DNA of 64,000 bases from Falsiroseomonas sp050563545. GTDB taxonomy: Bacteria; Pseudomonadota; Alphaproteobacteria; Acetobacterales; Acetobacteraceae. Below, in pieces: positions 34,069 to 41,647 of this stretch; position 1 is the stretch's first letter, and each line of letters starts with the position of its first letter. The notes under the pieces are model-generated. The model made no database searches. It was not told the DNA's origin and saw only the letters and a program-made list of their open reading frames with translations. The translations under genes were made by a program, and so were the position numbers. The DNA lies in assembly GCF_050563545.1 (NCBI RefSeq), contig NZ_JBNXUM010000014.1, forward strand, positions 62,001 through 126,000. The letters run 5' to 3'.

Positions 34069-35289
34069 ATGATCGCCGACCTCGCCGCCCTTCTCGCGCC
34101 CGTCACGCCCGAGCAGTTCTTTGCGGAATACCACGACCGCAAGCCGCTGCATGTCCGCGGCACGCCGGGGAAATTCGCGCAGGTGCTGTCCTGGCGCCAG
34201 ATCAACCGGCTGCTGGACATGACCCACATCTGGTCCGCCGCCTCGCTCAAGCTGGTGATTGACAGCGAGACCATCCCGCCCGACCGCTTCTGCACCCGCA
34301 CGCTCGGTCGCGACCAGGCGCAGGTCATGCAGCCCGATGCGCGGTTGGTGCAGCAATGGATCGCCAAGGGCGCCTCGGTCGTGATGAACGACGTGGACAG
34401 CCTGACGCCTGGGCTCGCTTCCGTCTCCGCCGCGCTCGAGGATGCGGGGCTCGGGAAGACGCAGGCGAACGTCTACATCTCCTGGCAGGCGCACAAGGCC
34501 TTCCGCACGCATTACGACACCCACGACGTCTGGGCCGTGCAGGTCGAGGGCGAGAAGGACTGGAACATCTGGGAAGGCCGGGCGGAGTGGCCGATCCCGC
34601 ATCCCGCCTTCAAGGGCCAGCCCCAGGCGCATCACGACCAGGCCCGGGGCAAGCTGAGGGAGGTCGTGACGCTGAAGCCGGGCGACCTGCTGTACCTCCC
34701 GCGCGGCTGGTACCACGACGCGCTCGCCAATGCGGCGGCGTCCGTGCATGTCGCCTATGGCGTGCATGCGCCGCTCGGGATGGACCTGCTGAACCTGCTG
34801 ATGGAGCGCGCGCTGCACGACCCCGAGTTCCGCAAGCCGCTGCCACGGCAGGACGGGTCGGCGCCGGCGAAGTTTGCGCTGACCCAGCGGGCGGGGATGC
34901 TTGGCCAGCGGCTAGCGGAGTTCGCGAAGGAGCCGAAGGCGATGGAGCTGCTCGCGCAGTTCGTCGCGGGCTACCGCTATCACCGCGGCGGCTACGACCT
35001 GCTGGCGGCCCGCGGGATCGGATCCTCGGCCGATGCCGCCCCGGACGGCGCGGCGGCGTTCCGCGTGGTGGCGAATGGCGCGAAGCCGGTGCGTCGCGGC
35101 GCGGAGTGGGTGGTGAAGACCGTGTCCGGCGCGCTGGCTCTGACCCCGGCCGAGGCCGAGGCGGCGTCCTGGCTGCTGGCACGGCCCGACGTGACGGCGC
35201 CGGAACTGGCGCGCGCGCATCCCGGGGTGGAAGCGGAGGTCCTGCTCGGCAAGCTGAGCGGCGCCGGTCTGCTGGCGCCGGCGGCGTGA
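34069..35289 (+). CDS. JmjC/Cupin_4-type 2-oxoglutarate oxygenase (RoxA/YcfD-like), copy 1
   Basis: 406 residues. JmjC/cupin fold with the iron triad His148-x-Asp150 in RTHYDTHDVWAVQVEGEKDW and the distal His near 227 in SVHVAYGVHAP. The N-terminal EQFFAEYHDRKPLHV and the length match bacterial ribosomal oxygenases, which end in a winged-helix-like domain; here the tail is LTPAEAEAASWLLARPDV. These enzymes hydroxylate protein side chains (YcfD: Arg of ribosomal protein L16). The stop overlaps the OmpA-like start (GTGA). A second copy lies at 37454. Confidence 0.9.
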   Translation: MIADLAALLAPVTPEQFFAEYHDRKPLHVRGTPGKFAQVLSWRQINRLLDMTHIWSAASLKLVIDSETIPPDRFCTRTLGRDQAQVMQPDARLVQQWIAKGASVVMNDVDSLTPGLASVSAALEDAGLGKTQANVYISWQAHKAFRTHYDTHDVWAVQVEGEKDWNIWEGRAEWPIPHPAFKGQPQAHHDQARGKLREVVTLKPGDLLYLPRGWYHDALANAAASVHVAYGVHAPLGMDLLNLLMERALHDPEFRKPLPRQDGSAPAKFALTQRAGMLGQRLAEFAKEPKAMELLAQFVAGYRYHRGGYDLLAARGIGSSADAAPDGAAAFRVVANGAKPVRRGAEWVVKTVSGALALTPAEAEAASWLLARPDVTAPELARAHPGVEAEVLLGKLSGAGLLAPAA

Positions 35290-35756
35290 GGGCCCTGCTG
35301 TTCGGCCTGCTGCTGCTGCCGGGCCCCGCCGTCGCCCAGCCCAGGCCCTTCAACTGCATCGGCGCCGAGCAGCTGGAGGACGACGTCTGGGCAGTGCCCT
35401 TCGCGCGCGGCGCCGACCGGCTGACGGAGGCTGGCCGCGCGGCGATCGAGGCGGCCAGCGCCCTGATCAAGGACCAGCCGGACCGAAACGTGTGCGTGCT
35501 CGGGCACGCCGATCGCGGGCAGGGGGCGCAGACATCGATCGAGCTCGCGGCGCGACGCGCGCGGGCGGTCTCCACGTCGCTGTCGCAGCAGGGCATCGAG
35601 CGCGATCGCATCCGCGCCGAGGCCCGGGTCGGCGCCTACTCCGGCCGAGGGGCCGAGCCCGGTGCGCGCGCCGTCACGATCGTGGTGATGCCGCCGGAGC
35701 CGCCGCAGCCGGTGCCGGCGCCGCCGCCGCGGCCAGGCGACGAAGCACGGCGATGA
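35286..35756 (+). CDS. Secreted OmpA-like C-terminal domain protein
   Basis: 156 residues from GTG 35286 in a GTGA overlap with the JmjC stop. The signal peptide RALLFGLLLLPGPAVAQ is followed by an OmpA-like peptidoglycan-binding domain (ADRLTEAGRAAIEAAS; VCVLGHADRGQ; SIELAARRARAVSTSL; GIERDRI). It ends in a Pro-rich tail. It lacks a barrel, so it is a periplasmic peptidoglycan-associated protein. Its last 83 bases overlap the convergent MarR gene. Confidence 0.8.
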   Translation: MRALLFGLLLLPGPAVAQPRPFNCIGAEQLEDDVWAVPFARGADRLTEAGRAAIEAASALIKDQPDRNVCVLGHADRGQGAQTSIELAARRARAVSTSLSQQGIERDRIRAEARVGAYSGRGAEPGARAVTIVVMPPEPPQPVPAPPPRPGDEARR

Positions 35757-36159
35757 AGGTCTCGAAGTCGCGCTCGCCGATCTCGGCCCGCCATTCCGAC
35801 TGAAGGTCGCGCATTGCCTTCCAGATCGCCTCGGCGACGGTCCAGGTGCGCGCGGTGAGATACACCAGCCGCCGCCCGTCCGGCCCGTCCCGCCGCTCGA
35901 GGTAGCCCAGCGCCTCCATCTGCGTGATGACGTGGTTCGTCGCCTGGCGGGTCATCCCCAGTCGCCGCGCGATCTCCGACGGCCGCACGCCGTCCGGCAC
36001 GGGATAGGTGAAGAGCCGCAGATGCGTCTCGTGCAGATCGTCGCAGCCGGCCTCGCGGATCGCCTGGTGCACCCTCTCCCGCGCGCGCTCGGAGCAGAGG
36101 CGCAGCAGCGCGCCGACATAGGGCGGCTTCTCCGCCCGTGATTCCTCGCTTGACTCCAA
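35674..36159 (-). CDS. MarR-family transcriptional regulator
   Basis: 161 residues. Winged helix-turn-helix: RPSEIARRLGMTRQATNHVITQMEALGYLERRDGPDGRRLVYLTARTW region, split across positions ~60-105. An upstream in-frame stop and absence of ATG leave TTG 36159 as the start. That start touches the first of two operator palindromes, strongly suggesting autorepression and control of the divergent cupin gene. The Ala/Pro-rich C-terminal tail overlaps the OmpA-like gene on the other strand. Confidence 0.85.
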   Translation of the reverse strand: MESSEESRAEKPPYVGALLRLCSERARERVHQAIREAGCDDLHETHLRLFTYPVPDGVRPSEIARRLGMTRQATNHVITQMEALGYLERRDGPDGRRLVYLTARTWTVAEAIWKAMRDLQSEWRAEIGERDFETFIAVLRRLAAAAAPAPAAAAPAASPRS

Positions 36160-36177
36160 CGTAAAGCCTCTTTACGT
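36159..36177. promoter_or_regulatory. MarR-type operator 1
   Basis: ACGTAAAG-CCT-CTTTACGT, a perfect 8+8 inverted repeat with a 3-base spacer. It touches the TTG start of the MarR gene. Confidence 0.7.
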
Positions 36178-36185
36178 CTGTGTTT

Positions 36186-36204
36186 GCGTAAAGAGACTTT
36201 ACGC
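36186..36204. promoter_or_regulatory. MarR-type operator 2
   Basis: GCGTAAAG-AGA-CTTTACGC, a perfect 8+8 inverted repeat with the same GTAAAG/CTTTAC core as operator 1, centred 27 bases from it. It lies upstream of the cupin gene at 36264. Confidence 0.7.
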
Positions 36205-36263
36205 CATGGAGGTCTCGCAGCAAAGGCCTGCCAGGACAGGGGCCATCGCAGGGAAGGAGAGGC

Positions 36264-36707
36264 ATGATGGACGCGGCAGTGATGGAAAGGACGACGGACG
36301 CCACCGTCAGGATCGGCTCGATGGAACTGCGCTTCCGGGTGGAGACGCCGGAACTCGTCATGTTCGACTTCGTCGTCCCGGCCGACGCGAAGGTGCCCGC
36401 GCCGCACTACCACGAGAGCGTGGACGAGGCGGTCTACGGCCTGTCCGGCACGATGACGACAACCGTCGACGGCACCCGGCACGAGGTCCGCGCCGGCGAC
36501 GTCGTCCATATCCCGCGCGGCGCCGTGCATCACCACGCCAACCTGCATGCCGAGACGGCGAAGGTGCTGATCGTCCTGACGCCGGGCTCGATCGGCCGGG
36601 CCTATTTCGAGGAGATGGCTGCGGCGCTGCGCAATCCCGGCCCGCCGGACATGGACGTGCTGCTCGGCATCATGCGGCGGCACGGGCTGGTGCCCGCGAA
36701 GGGTTGA
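36264..36707 (+). CDS. Small cupin-domain protein
   Basis: 147 residues forming a single cupin barrel. PAPHYHESVDEAVYGLSG supplies the first-motif His/Glu ligands, and AGDVVHIPRGAVHHHANL the second. A GGAAGGAGAGG site precedes ATG 36264. Divergent from the MarR gene across the two operators, so it is the likely main target of that regulator. It may be an oxygenase, isomerase or ligand-binding protein; nothing more specific is visible. It is followed by the repeat lipoprotein gene after 119 bases. Confidence 0.85.
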   Translation: MMDAAVMERTTDATVRIGSMELRFRVETPELVMFDFVVPADAKVPAPHYHESVDEAVYGLSGTMTTTVDGTRHEVRAGDVVHIPRGAVHHHANLHAETAKVLIVLTPGSIGRAYFEEMAAALRNPGPPDMDVLLGIMRRHGLVPAKG

Positions 36708-36826
36708 GGCCTGTCGCAGGGGCGCCGTGCCGACGACGCCCCCTTCACCTCCGTTTTCCACCTGTGCGTCATTCTCCGTCCATGCCAACATCGCCGCGAT
36801 CGCGCCGGCGATCGAGGAAGGGACGC

Positions 36827-37423
36827 ATGACGGATACGACGGGACCTGCCGAGGACGCGAAGGAAGAAGCCAGGCCGCTGAAGCGCCGGCTGTTCGTCCT
36901 CAAGCTCGCCGCGCTGGGCGGCGCGGCAAGCGCCACCGCGGCCTGCGTGCCGCAGCAGGGGCCGGTGACCTATGTCCCGGTGGCGCCGGTCAGCGGCGGC
37001 AAGGTCCGCGGCACCGGCATCAGCGATGCCGACCCTTCCGACGCGCCGGGCAATGGCCGCGGCGGCCAGAGGGTCAGCGGCTTCAGCGACGCCGACCCGT
37101 CGGATGCGCCCGGCGCGGGCCGCGGCGGCGTGCGCCGCACCGGCATCAGCGACGCCGATCCGTCGGATGCGCCAGGCGCCGGCCGTGGCGGCGTGCGAAC
37201 CTCCAACCGGGTCTATACCGGCGTGAGCGACGCCGATCCCTCGGACGGCCCGGGCTATGGCCGGCGCGGCGTGCGGTCCTCGAACCGGGTCTATACCGGC
37301 GTGAGCGACAATGATCCGTCCGACGGCGCGGGCTACGGCCGCGGGCGCGTGGTGCGGACGCGGACTGGCGTTTCTGACAGCGATCCCTCCGACGGTCCGG
37401 GATTCGGACGGCGCGGCTGGTGA
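36827..37423 (+). CDS. Lipoprotein with six SDxDPSD...GxGR repeats (novel; possible oxygenase substrate)
   Basis: 198 residues, no family recognised. A charged N terminus (residues 1-21) leads to a hydrophobic segment with twin Arg (KRRLFVLKLAALGGAASA) ending at Cys40 in ATAAC, a probable lipobox. From residue 62 to the C-terminal Trp198 the protein is six near-identical repeats of the form S-D-x-D-P-S-D-(A/G)-P-G-x-G-R-(G/R). They are spaced 21, 21, 26, 26 and 23 residues apart, joined by Arg-rich linkers such as SNRVYTG. The D-x-D-x-x-D pattern could bind calcium. ATG 36827 has a GAGGAAGGGA site. The stop is 30 bases before the second JmjC oxygenase. Confidence 0.85.
   Translation: MTDTTGPAEDAKEEARPLKRRLFVLKLAALGGAASATAACVPQQGPVTYVPVAPVSGGKVRGTGISDADPSDAPGNGRGGQRVSGFSDADPSDAPGAGRGGVRRTGISDADPSDAPGAGRGGVRTSNRVYTGVSDADPSDGPGYGRRGVRSSNRVYTGVSDNDPSDGAGYGRGRVVRTRTGVSDSDPSDGPGFGRRGW
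37010..37420 (+). repeat. Coding tandem repeat region (six units of ~63-78 bases)
   Basis: DNA-level repeats behind the protein repeats. Two units share an identical 27-base stretch (37205-37231 and 37283-37309, 78 bases apart), showing recent in-frame duplication. Confidence 0.85.
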
Positions 37424-37433
37424 GGTCTCCGTT

Positions 37434-37453
37434 GCGGGGCTAGCCTGCCCCGC
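37434..37453. promoter_or_regulatory. Inverted repeat abutting the second JmjC gene start
   Basis: Perfect 7-base arms GCGGGGC and GCCCCGC around TAGCCT, ending exactly before ATG 37454. Same layout as at 34045: TAnCCT, seven bases, ATG, no Shine-Dalgarno. It could be a leaderless promoter with an operator, or a terminator for the repeat-protein gene ending at 37423. Confidence 0.5.
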
Positions 37454-38623
37454 ATGAGCGACGATCGCACGCTGGCGGAAACGGCCTGGGCGCAGGCCTT
37501 CGGCGACCTGCCGGTCGAGGAAGGACTGCGCCTGCGCGAAGGCGCGGACTGGAAGCATATCTCCGCGCCCGCGCCGGACCATCACAGGGCGCTGCTGTCG
37601 GTCGCCGACCTCGACGCCTTCCTGCGCACCGACGCCGCGCGGTCCCCGCGCGTGTCCATGGCGGAAAGCCGGCGCGAGGGCAGCGCGGCCGTCCCCGCGC
37701 AGGAATACCTGCGCGATGACGGGCGCGTGGACCTGCCCAGCCTGTTCCACGCCTTCGACCAGGGCGCGACGCTGGTCGTGTCCCAGTTCCACGAGATGCA
37801 CCACGCCCTGATGCGCTTCTGCCGGGGCCTGGAGCAGGTCTTCCTGCACGGCGTGCAGTCGAACATCTACCTCACCCCGCCCGGCGCGCAGGGTTTTCGT
37901 GTGCATTACGACACGCACGATGTCCTTGTCCTGCAGGTCGAGGGCGAGAAGCGCTGGCGCATCTTCCCCGGCCAGCCCGTGCCGCGCCCGACGCGGCGCA
38001 CGCCGTGGCCCGGCAACATCGAGCCCGAGGGCGAGCCCACCGTCGTCACGCTGAGGCCGGGCGACACGCTCTATGTCCCGCGCGGCGTGATGCACGATGC
38101 CGCGGCGCAGGACGGGCTGTCGCTGCACATCACGGTCGGGCTTCTCGAACCATCCTTCGCGACAGTGATGCGCCTCGCCGTGGACCTCCTGGAGGAGACC
38201 GAGCCCGCGCTGCGCGAGGCCTTCCCGACCTGGCGCCTGGCCGACGGCCCGGGGCGGCTGGCGGAGATGGCGCGGCCGCTGGCGGCGAAGCTGGCCGAGC
38301 CCGCGGCGCTGGAGCGCGCGGCGCTGACGCTGCTCGACCGCCTGGCGGAGGACCGGCCGGCGCTGCTCGGGCGCGGGCTGTTCGTCGCGCTGCCGGAGGC
38401 CGGCACGCGCCTGGTCCTCGCGCCCGGCGCGCTGCATGCGCTGGTGCCGGAGGAAGCGGGCGGCGCCAGCCTGCGCTGGCACGGCGCGCCGCTGGCGCTG
38501 GACGCGGCGCAGGCCGAGTGGTTCGCGCGGCTGGCGGAGGGCGCGACGCCGGCGGAACTCGGCGAGGGCGCGCTGGACTTCTGCAAGCGGCTCGTGCGAC
38601 GCGGCCTCGTCATCGCGGAGTAG
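37454..38623 (+). CDS. JmjC/Cupin_4-type 2-oxoglutarate oxygenase (RoxA/YcfD-like), copy 2
   Basis: 389 residues. Iron triad His151-x-Asp153 in RVHYDTHDVLVLQVEGEKRW and distal His near 225 in LSLHITVG. FLHGVQSNIYLTPPGAQGF precedes the first ligands, and the C-terminal helical/winged part is as in ribosomal oxygenases. It is diverged from copy 1 outside the motif core. It follows the repeat lipoprotein by 30 bases, so that protein, whose repeats end in GxGR, is an attractive substrate candidate; this is inference. The FMN reductase gene follows after 5 bases. Confidence 0.9.
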   Translation: MSDDRTLAETAWAQAFGDLPVEEGLRLREGADWKHISAPAPDHHRALLSVADLDAFLRTDAARSPRVSMAESRREGSAAVPAQEYLRDDGRVDLPSLFHAFDQGATLVVSQFHEMHHALMRFCRGLEQVFLHGVQSNIYLTPPGAQGFRVHYDTHDVLVLQVEGEKRWRIFPGQPVPRPTRRTPWPGNIEPEGEPTVVTLRPGDTLYVPRGVMHDAAAQDGLSLHITVGLLEPSFATVMRLAVDLLEETEPALREAFPTWRLADGPGRLAEMARPLAAKLAEPAALERAALTLLDRLAEDRPALLGRGLFVALPEAGTRLVLAPGALHALVPEEAGGASLRWHGAPLALDAAQAEWFARLAEGATPAELGEGALDFCKRLVRRGLVIAE

Positions 38624-38628
38624 CTCCC

Positions 38629-39213
38629 ATGGTCAAGATCGCCGGCATCTGCGGCAGCCTGCGCGCCGCCTCCTACAACCGCGGGCTGCTGCGGGTCGCG
38701 GCGGCGTCGGTGCCGGACGGCGCGTCCATCCAAGTGGTGGAGATCGGCGACCTGCCGCTCTTCAACGAGGACCTCGAGAAGCCGTCCTGGCCCGAGCCCG
38801 TCATGGCGTTCCGCCGCGCGCTGTGGGGGGCCGACGCGATCCTCTTCGTCACGCCGGAATACAATGCCGGCATGCCCGGCGTGCTGAAGAACGCGGTGGA
38901 CTGGGCGTCCCGCTTCGAGGGCGCGAACCGCAGCGCGCCCGACGGCGAGGCGCGCAAGACGCCGCTGCAGGACACGCCGGTGGCGACGATGGGCGCGACG
39001 CCCGGAACGCTCGGCACCGCGCGGTCGCAGACGCAGCTGCGCGCGTCGCTGCTGGCCACCAATGTCCGGCTGATGCCGACCCCGGAATGCTATGTCGGCA
39101 CGGCCAAGGCGAAGTTCGAGAACGGCGAGCTGGCGGACGAGGCGTCGCGCGCCGCGGTCGCGAAGGTCGTCGCCGGCCTCGTCGCCTGGGCGGCGTTGCT
39201 GAAGTCTACCTGA
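38629..39213 (+). CDS. NADPH-dependent FMN reductase family protein
   Basis: 194 residues, flavodoxin-like fold. The FMN phosphate loop is GICGSLRAASYNRGLL near the N terminus, followed by LFVTPEYNAGMPGVLKNAVDW, the family signature. It reduces FMN or quinones/azo compounds with NAD(P)H. It starts 5 bases after the JmjC stop and could supply reducing power or protect from quinones. It converges with and overlaps the PPC-like gene by 8 bases. Confidence 0.92.
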   Translation: MVKIAGICGSLRAASYNRGLLRVAAASVPDGASIQVVEIGDLPLFNEDLEKPSWPEPVMAFRRALWGADAILFVTPEYNAGMPGVLKNAVDWASRFEGANRSAPDGEARKTPLQDTPVATMGATPGTLGTARSQTQLRASLLATNVRLMPTPECYVGTAKAKFENGELADEASRAAVAKVVAGLVAWAALLKST

Positions 39214-39574
39214 TCGTCACCGACAGCCGGAACTCGGCGCCGCCGCGCGTGGCGCCGACGACGATGACATACGGACCGCTGACCGGCAGGTCGCCGGTCC
39301 AGCCGCGGGCGTCGTCGCCCTCGCCAGCGCCTGGCAGCGTCTTGCCGCCGGGCGCGACGACCTGGAAGACGGCGTTGTCCTCGGCTGACTCGATGCGTAG
39401 CGCCATGCGCTGGCCGGCGCGGGCGCCGAGCGAATAGCGCGCGACCTCCCCACGGGCGACGGCGCTCGCGACGACGGTGCCGCTGGTGCCAGGCGGAAAG
39501 CGGATCTCGACCGGGGCGGGCTGTGCCAGCGCGGCGACGGGCAGCAGCAGGGCGGCGAGGAAGGCGCGCCTCAT
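39206..39574 (-). CDS. Secreted beta-sandwich protein (PPC/lysozyme-inhibitor-like)
   Basis: 122 residues. The signal peptide RRAFLAALLLPVAALAQ is followed by one beta-sandwich domain: GTSGTVVASAVARGEVARYSL, AGQRMALRIES, NAVFQVVAPGGKTL, LPVSGPYVIVVGATRGGAEF. The pattern resembles bacterial pre-peptidase C-terminal domains and small periplasmic inhibitor-like proteins. The start overlaps the MFS stop by 4 bases, so it is the second gene of that operon. The function is unknown. Confidence 0.78.
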   Translation of the reverse strand: MRRAFLAALLLPVAALAQPAPVEIRFPPGTSGTVVASAVARGEVARYSLGARAGQRMALRIESAEDNAVFQVVAPGGKTLPGAGEGDDARGWTGDLPVSGPYVIVVGATRGGAEFRLSVTIR

Positions 39575-40791
39575 TCCGCGGGCACCGCTTCGCGCGACCA
39601 GAGCTCGGGCTTCAGCTCCTCTTCGCGGTTCGGGAAGAAGATCGCGCAGCACAGCGTCACCGTCGCGAAGACGCCGAGCACCACCAGCACCGCTGTCGTG
39701 CCGCCCGCGTTGTCGTGCAGCCAGCCCACCAGCGGCGCGGCGCTCGCCGCGCCAAGGAAGCCGACGGAGAAGCGGATGGAATAGAGCTTCGCGCGCAGCG
39801 CCGGGGCGACATAGCGCGCCGTCATCGTCTCGTTCACCGTGACCTGGCCGAAGACGGAGGCGCAGATCAGCCCCGAGACCACCAGCACCGGCCAGCCCTG
39901 CAACTGCGTCAGCACCAGCAGCGCGGGCATCTGCACCAGCGCCATCGGCATGAAGACGCGCTTCAGCGTGTGCCGGTCAATCAGCCGCCCGACCGTGAAC
40001 TGCGTCGCGGCGCCGCAGAGCGTCACCAGGAAGGCGAGCGCCCCGATCATCGGCAGCAGCTCGGGCGAGCCCGCCAGGCGTTCCTGCATCAGCTTCGGGA
40101 TGAGCAGGGTGAAGCCGTTGAAGACGAAGCCGCTGGCGGTGGCGATCAGCAGCAGCACGGTGACCGCCCGCCGCACCACCGCGGGCGGGATGGCCGGGAA
40201 CGGCTTCGACGCCGCCTTGCCACGCGCGACGTCGGTCAGCCCGTTCGCCCAATAGGCGAGGCCGGCCGCGATGCAGAGCAGGCCCGGGATCAGGAAGGCG
40301 TATCGCCAGCCCAGCCCCGCCGCGACGAGGCCGGTGACGACGGGCGCCAGCGCCACGCCGAAATTGCCGAAGACGCCGTTCACGCCGACGGAGGCGCCGA
40401 CGTGATCGCCCGCGGCGTCCACCAGCATCGCGGTCCCGATGGGGTGGTAGATCGCGCTGAAGGCGCCCGCGACGAAGAGCGCGCCGGCCAGCGTCCACGG
40501 CCCGGTCGCGAGCCCGGCCAGCACCATCCCCGCTCCGGTACCCAGGAAGAACAGCAGCAGCAGCACCGGCCTCCCCGTGCGTTCCGCGATCCAGCCCATG
40601 GGCAGCGAGCCCAGGCCGTAGATCACGAACATGCCGGTGCCAAGGGCGAGGATCGGGCCATAGGCCGCGCCGAAGGTCGGCTCGTCCTGCAGCACCATCG
40701 CAAGCACCGCGGTCGCCAGGATCAGCAGACCGTAGTGGGTGAAGACATGGGCGATGTTGACGAAGGCGATCTGGCGTTTCGCGGCGTCCAT
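39571..40791 (-). CDS. MFS transporter
   Basis: 406 residues with about twelve helices (FTHYGLLILATAVLAMVL; AERTGRPVLLLLFFLGTGAG; FSAIYHPIGTAMLVD). The SAIYHPIG motif is seen in fosmidomycin-resistance/efflux-like MFS proteins. The substrate is unknown. ATG 40791 is used; TTG 40797 would add two residues. It is divergent from the AraC regulator at 40837, its likely controller, and co-transcribed with the secreted protein at 39574. Confidence 0.9.
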   Translation of the reverse strand: MDAAKRQIAFVNIAHVFTHYGLLILATAVLAMVLQDEPTFGAAYGPILALGTGMFVIYGLGSLPMGWIAERTGRPVLLLLFFLGTGAGMVLAGLATGPWTLAGALFVAGAFSAIYHPIGTAMLVDAAGDHVGASVGVNGVFGNFGVALAPVVTGLVAAGLGWRYAFLIPGLLCIAAGLAYWANGLTDVARGKAASKPFPAIPPAVVRRAVTVLLLIATASGFVFNGFTLLIPKLMQERLAGSPELLPMIGALAFLVTLCGAATQFTVGRLIDRHTLKRVFMPMALVQMPALLVLTQLQGWPVLVVSGLICASVFGQVTVNETMTARYVAPALRAKLYSIRFSVGFLGAASAAPLVGWLHDNAGGTTAVLVVLGVFATVTLCCAIFFPNREEELKPELWSREAVPAE

Positions 40792-40836
40792 GCGCAATCC
40801 TGGAGTCGGTTCCTGCGTTCAGACTACCCTGGCGAG

Positions 40837-41634
40837 GTGAAGACGTCCCGCCGATCCCTGTCGCCGAACCGTCAGGCACTGCGTCGTGACCTGCCGCAGG
40901 ACCGGGTGGATCGCCCGCTGGCCGCCTTCGCGCGGGATTATGCGGACGGCGAGACGGTGCCGCGCCACCAGCACGACCGCGCACAGCTACTCTACGCCAC
41001 ACGCGGTGTGATGCGGGTGGCCACCGATGCCACGGCCTTCGTGCTGCCGCCGGGCCATGCCCTGTGGATGCCGGCGGCCGAGCCGCACCGGGTCGCGATC
41101 GAGGGGGCGGTGGCGATGCGCGCCCTGTTCCTGCGCGCCGACGCCGCCGCGGCGGGCCCGCGCGCGACGACGGTGCTCGCCGTCTCCTCCCTGCTGCGCG
41201 AGCTGATCCTGGCGGCCTGCGCGGAGCCGCTGGAATGGGACGAGGCGGGCCGCGGCGGTCACCTCGCCGTGCTGATCCTGGACGAGATCGCACGCGCTCC
41301 TGGCCTGCCCTTCGGCGTGCCGGAACCGCGCGATGCCCGGCTGCGACGGGTCGCCGCCGGGCTGCGCGCCGATCCCGCCAGCCCGCTGACGCTCGAAGCC
41401 TGGGCGGCGGAGGCCGGCGCCAGCCCGCGGACGCTGGAGCGGCTCTTCGTGGCGGAGACCGGCATGGGCTTCGCGCGCTGGCGCCAGCGCCTCCGCCTGT
41501 CCGAGGCCGCCGCCCGCCTCGCGCGCGGCGAGACGCCGGCGAGGGCGGCCGCGGCGGTGGGCTATGCCAGCGCGCCGGCCTTCGGCGCGGCCTTCCGGGC
41601 GGCCTTCGGCATGACGCCGGGCGGAGCGCGGTGA
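40837..41634 (+). CDS. AraC-family regulator with N-terminal cupin domain
   Basis: 265 residues from GTG 40837. The N-terminal cupin-like sensor (VPRHQHDRAQLLYATRGVMRV; LPPGHALWMPAAEPHRV) is followed by a C-terminal double helix-turn-helix (LTLEAWAAEAGASPRTLERLF; AAAAVGYASAPAFGAAFRAAFGMTPG). Only 45 bases separate it from the divergent MFS gene, so control of that exporter is probable. The start has a weak ribosome-binding site. Confidence 0.88.
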   Translation: MKTSRRSLSPNRQALRRDLPQDRVDRPLAAFARDYADGETVPRHQHDRAQLLYATRGVMRVATDATAFVLPPGHALWMPAAEPHRVAIEGAVAMRALFLRADAAAAGPRATTVLAVSSLLRELILAACAEPLEWDEAGRGGHLAVLILDEIARAPGLPFGVPEPRDARLRRVAAGLRADPASPLTLEAWAAEAGASPRTLERLFVAETGMGFARWRQRLRLSEAAARLARGETPARAAAAVGYASAPAFGAAFRAAFGMTPGGAR

Positions 41635-41647
41635 GGACGCAGGCGCC

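Noticed and set aside
33958..34818. Upstream extension of the glutamate dehydrogenase frame
   Set aside because: Opposite the JmjC gene and without conserved motifs; ATG 33957 with GAGGGA is sufficient.
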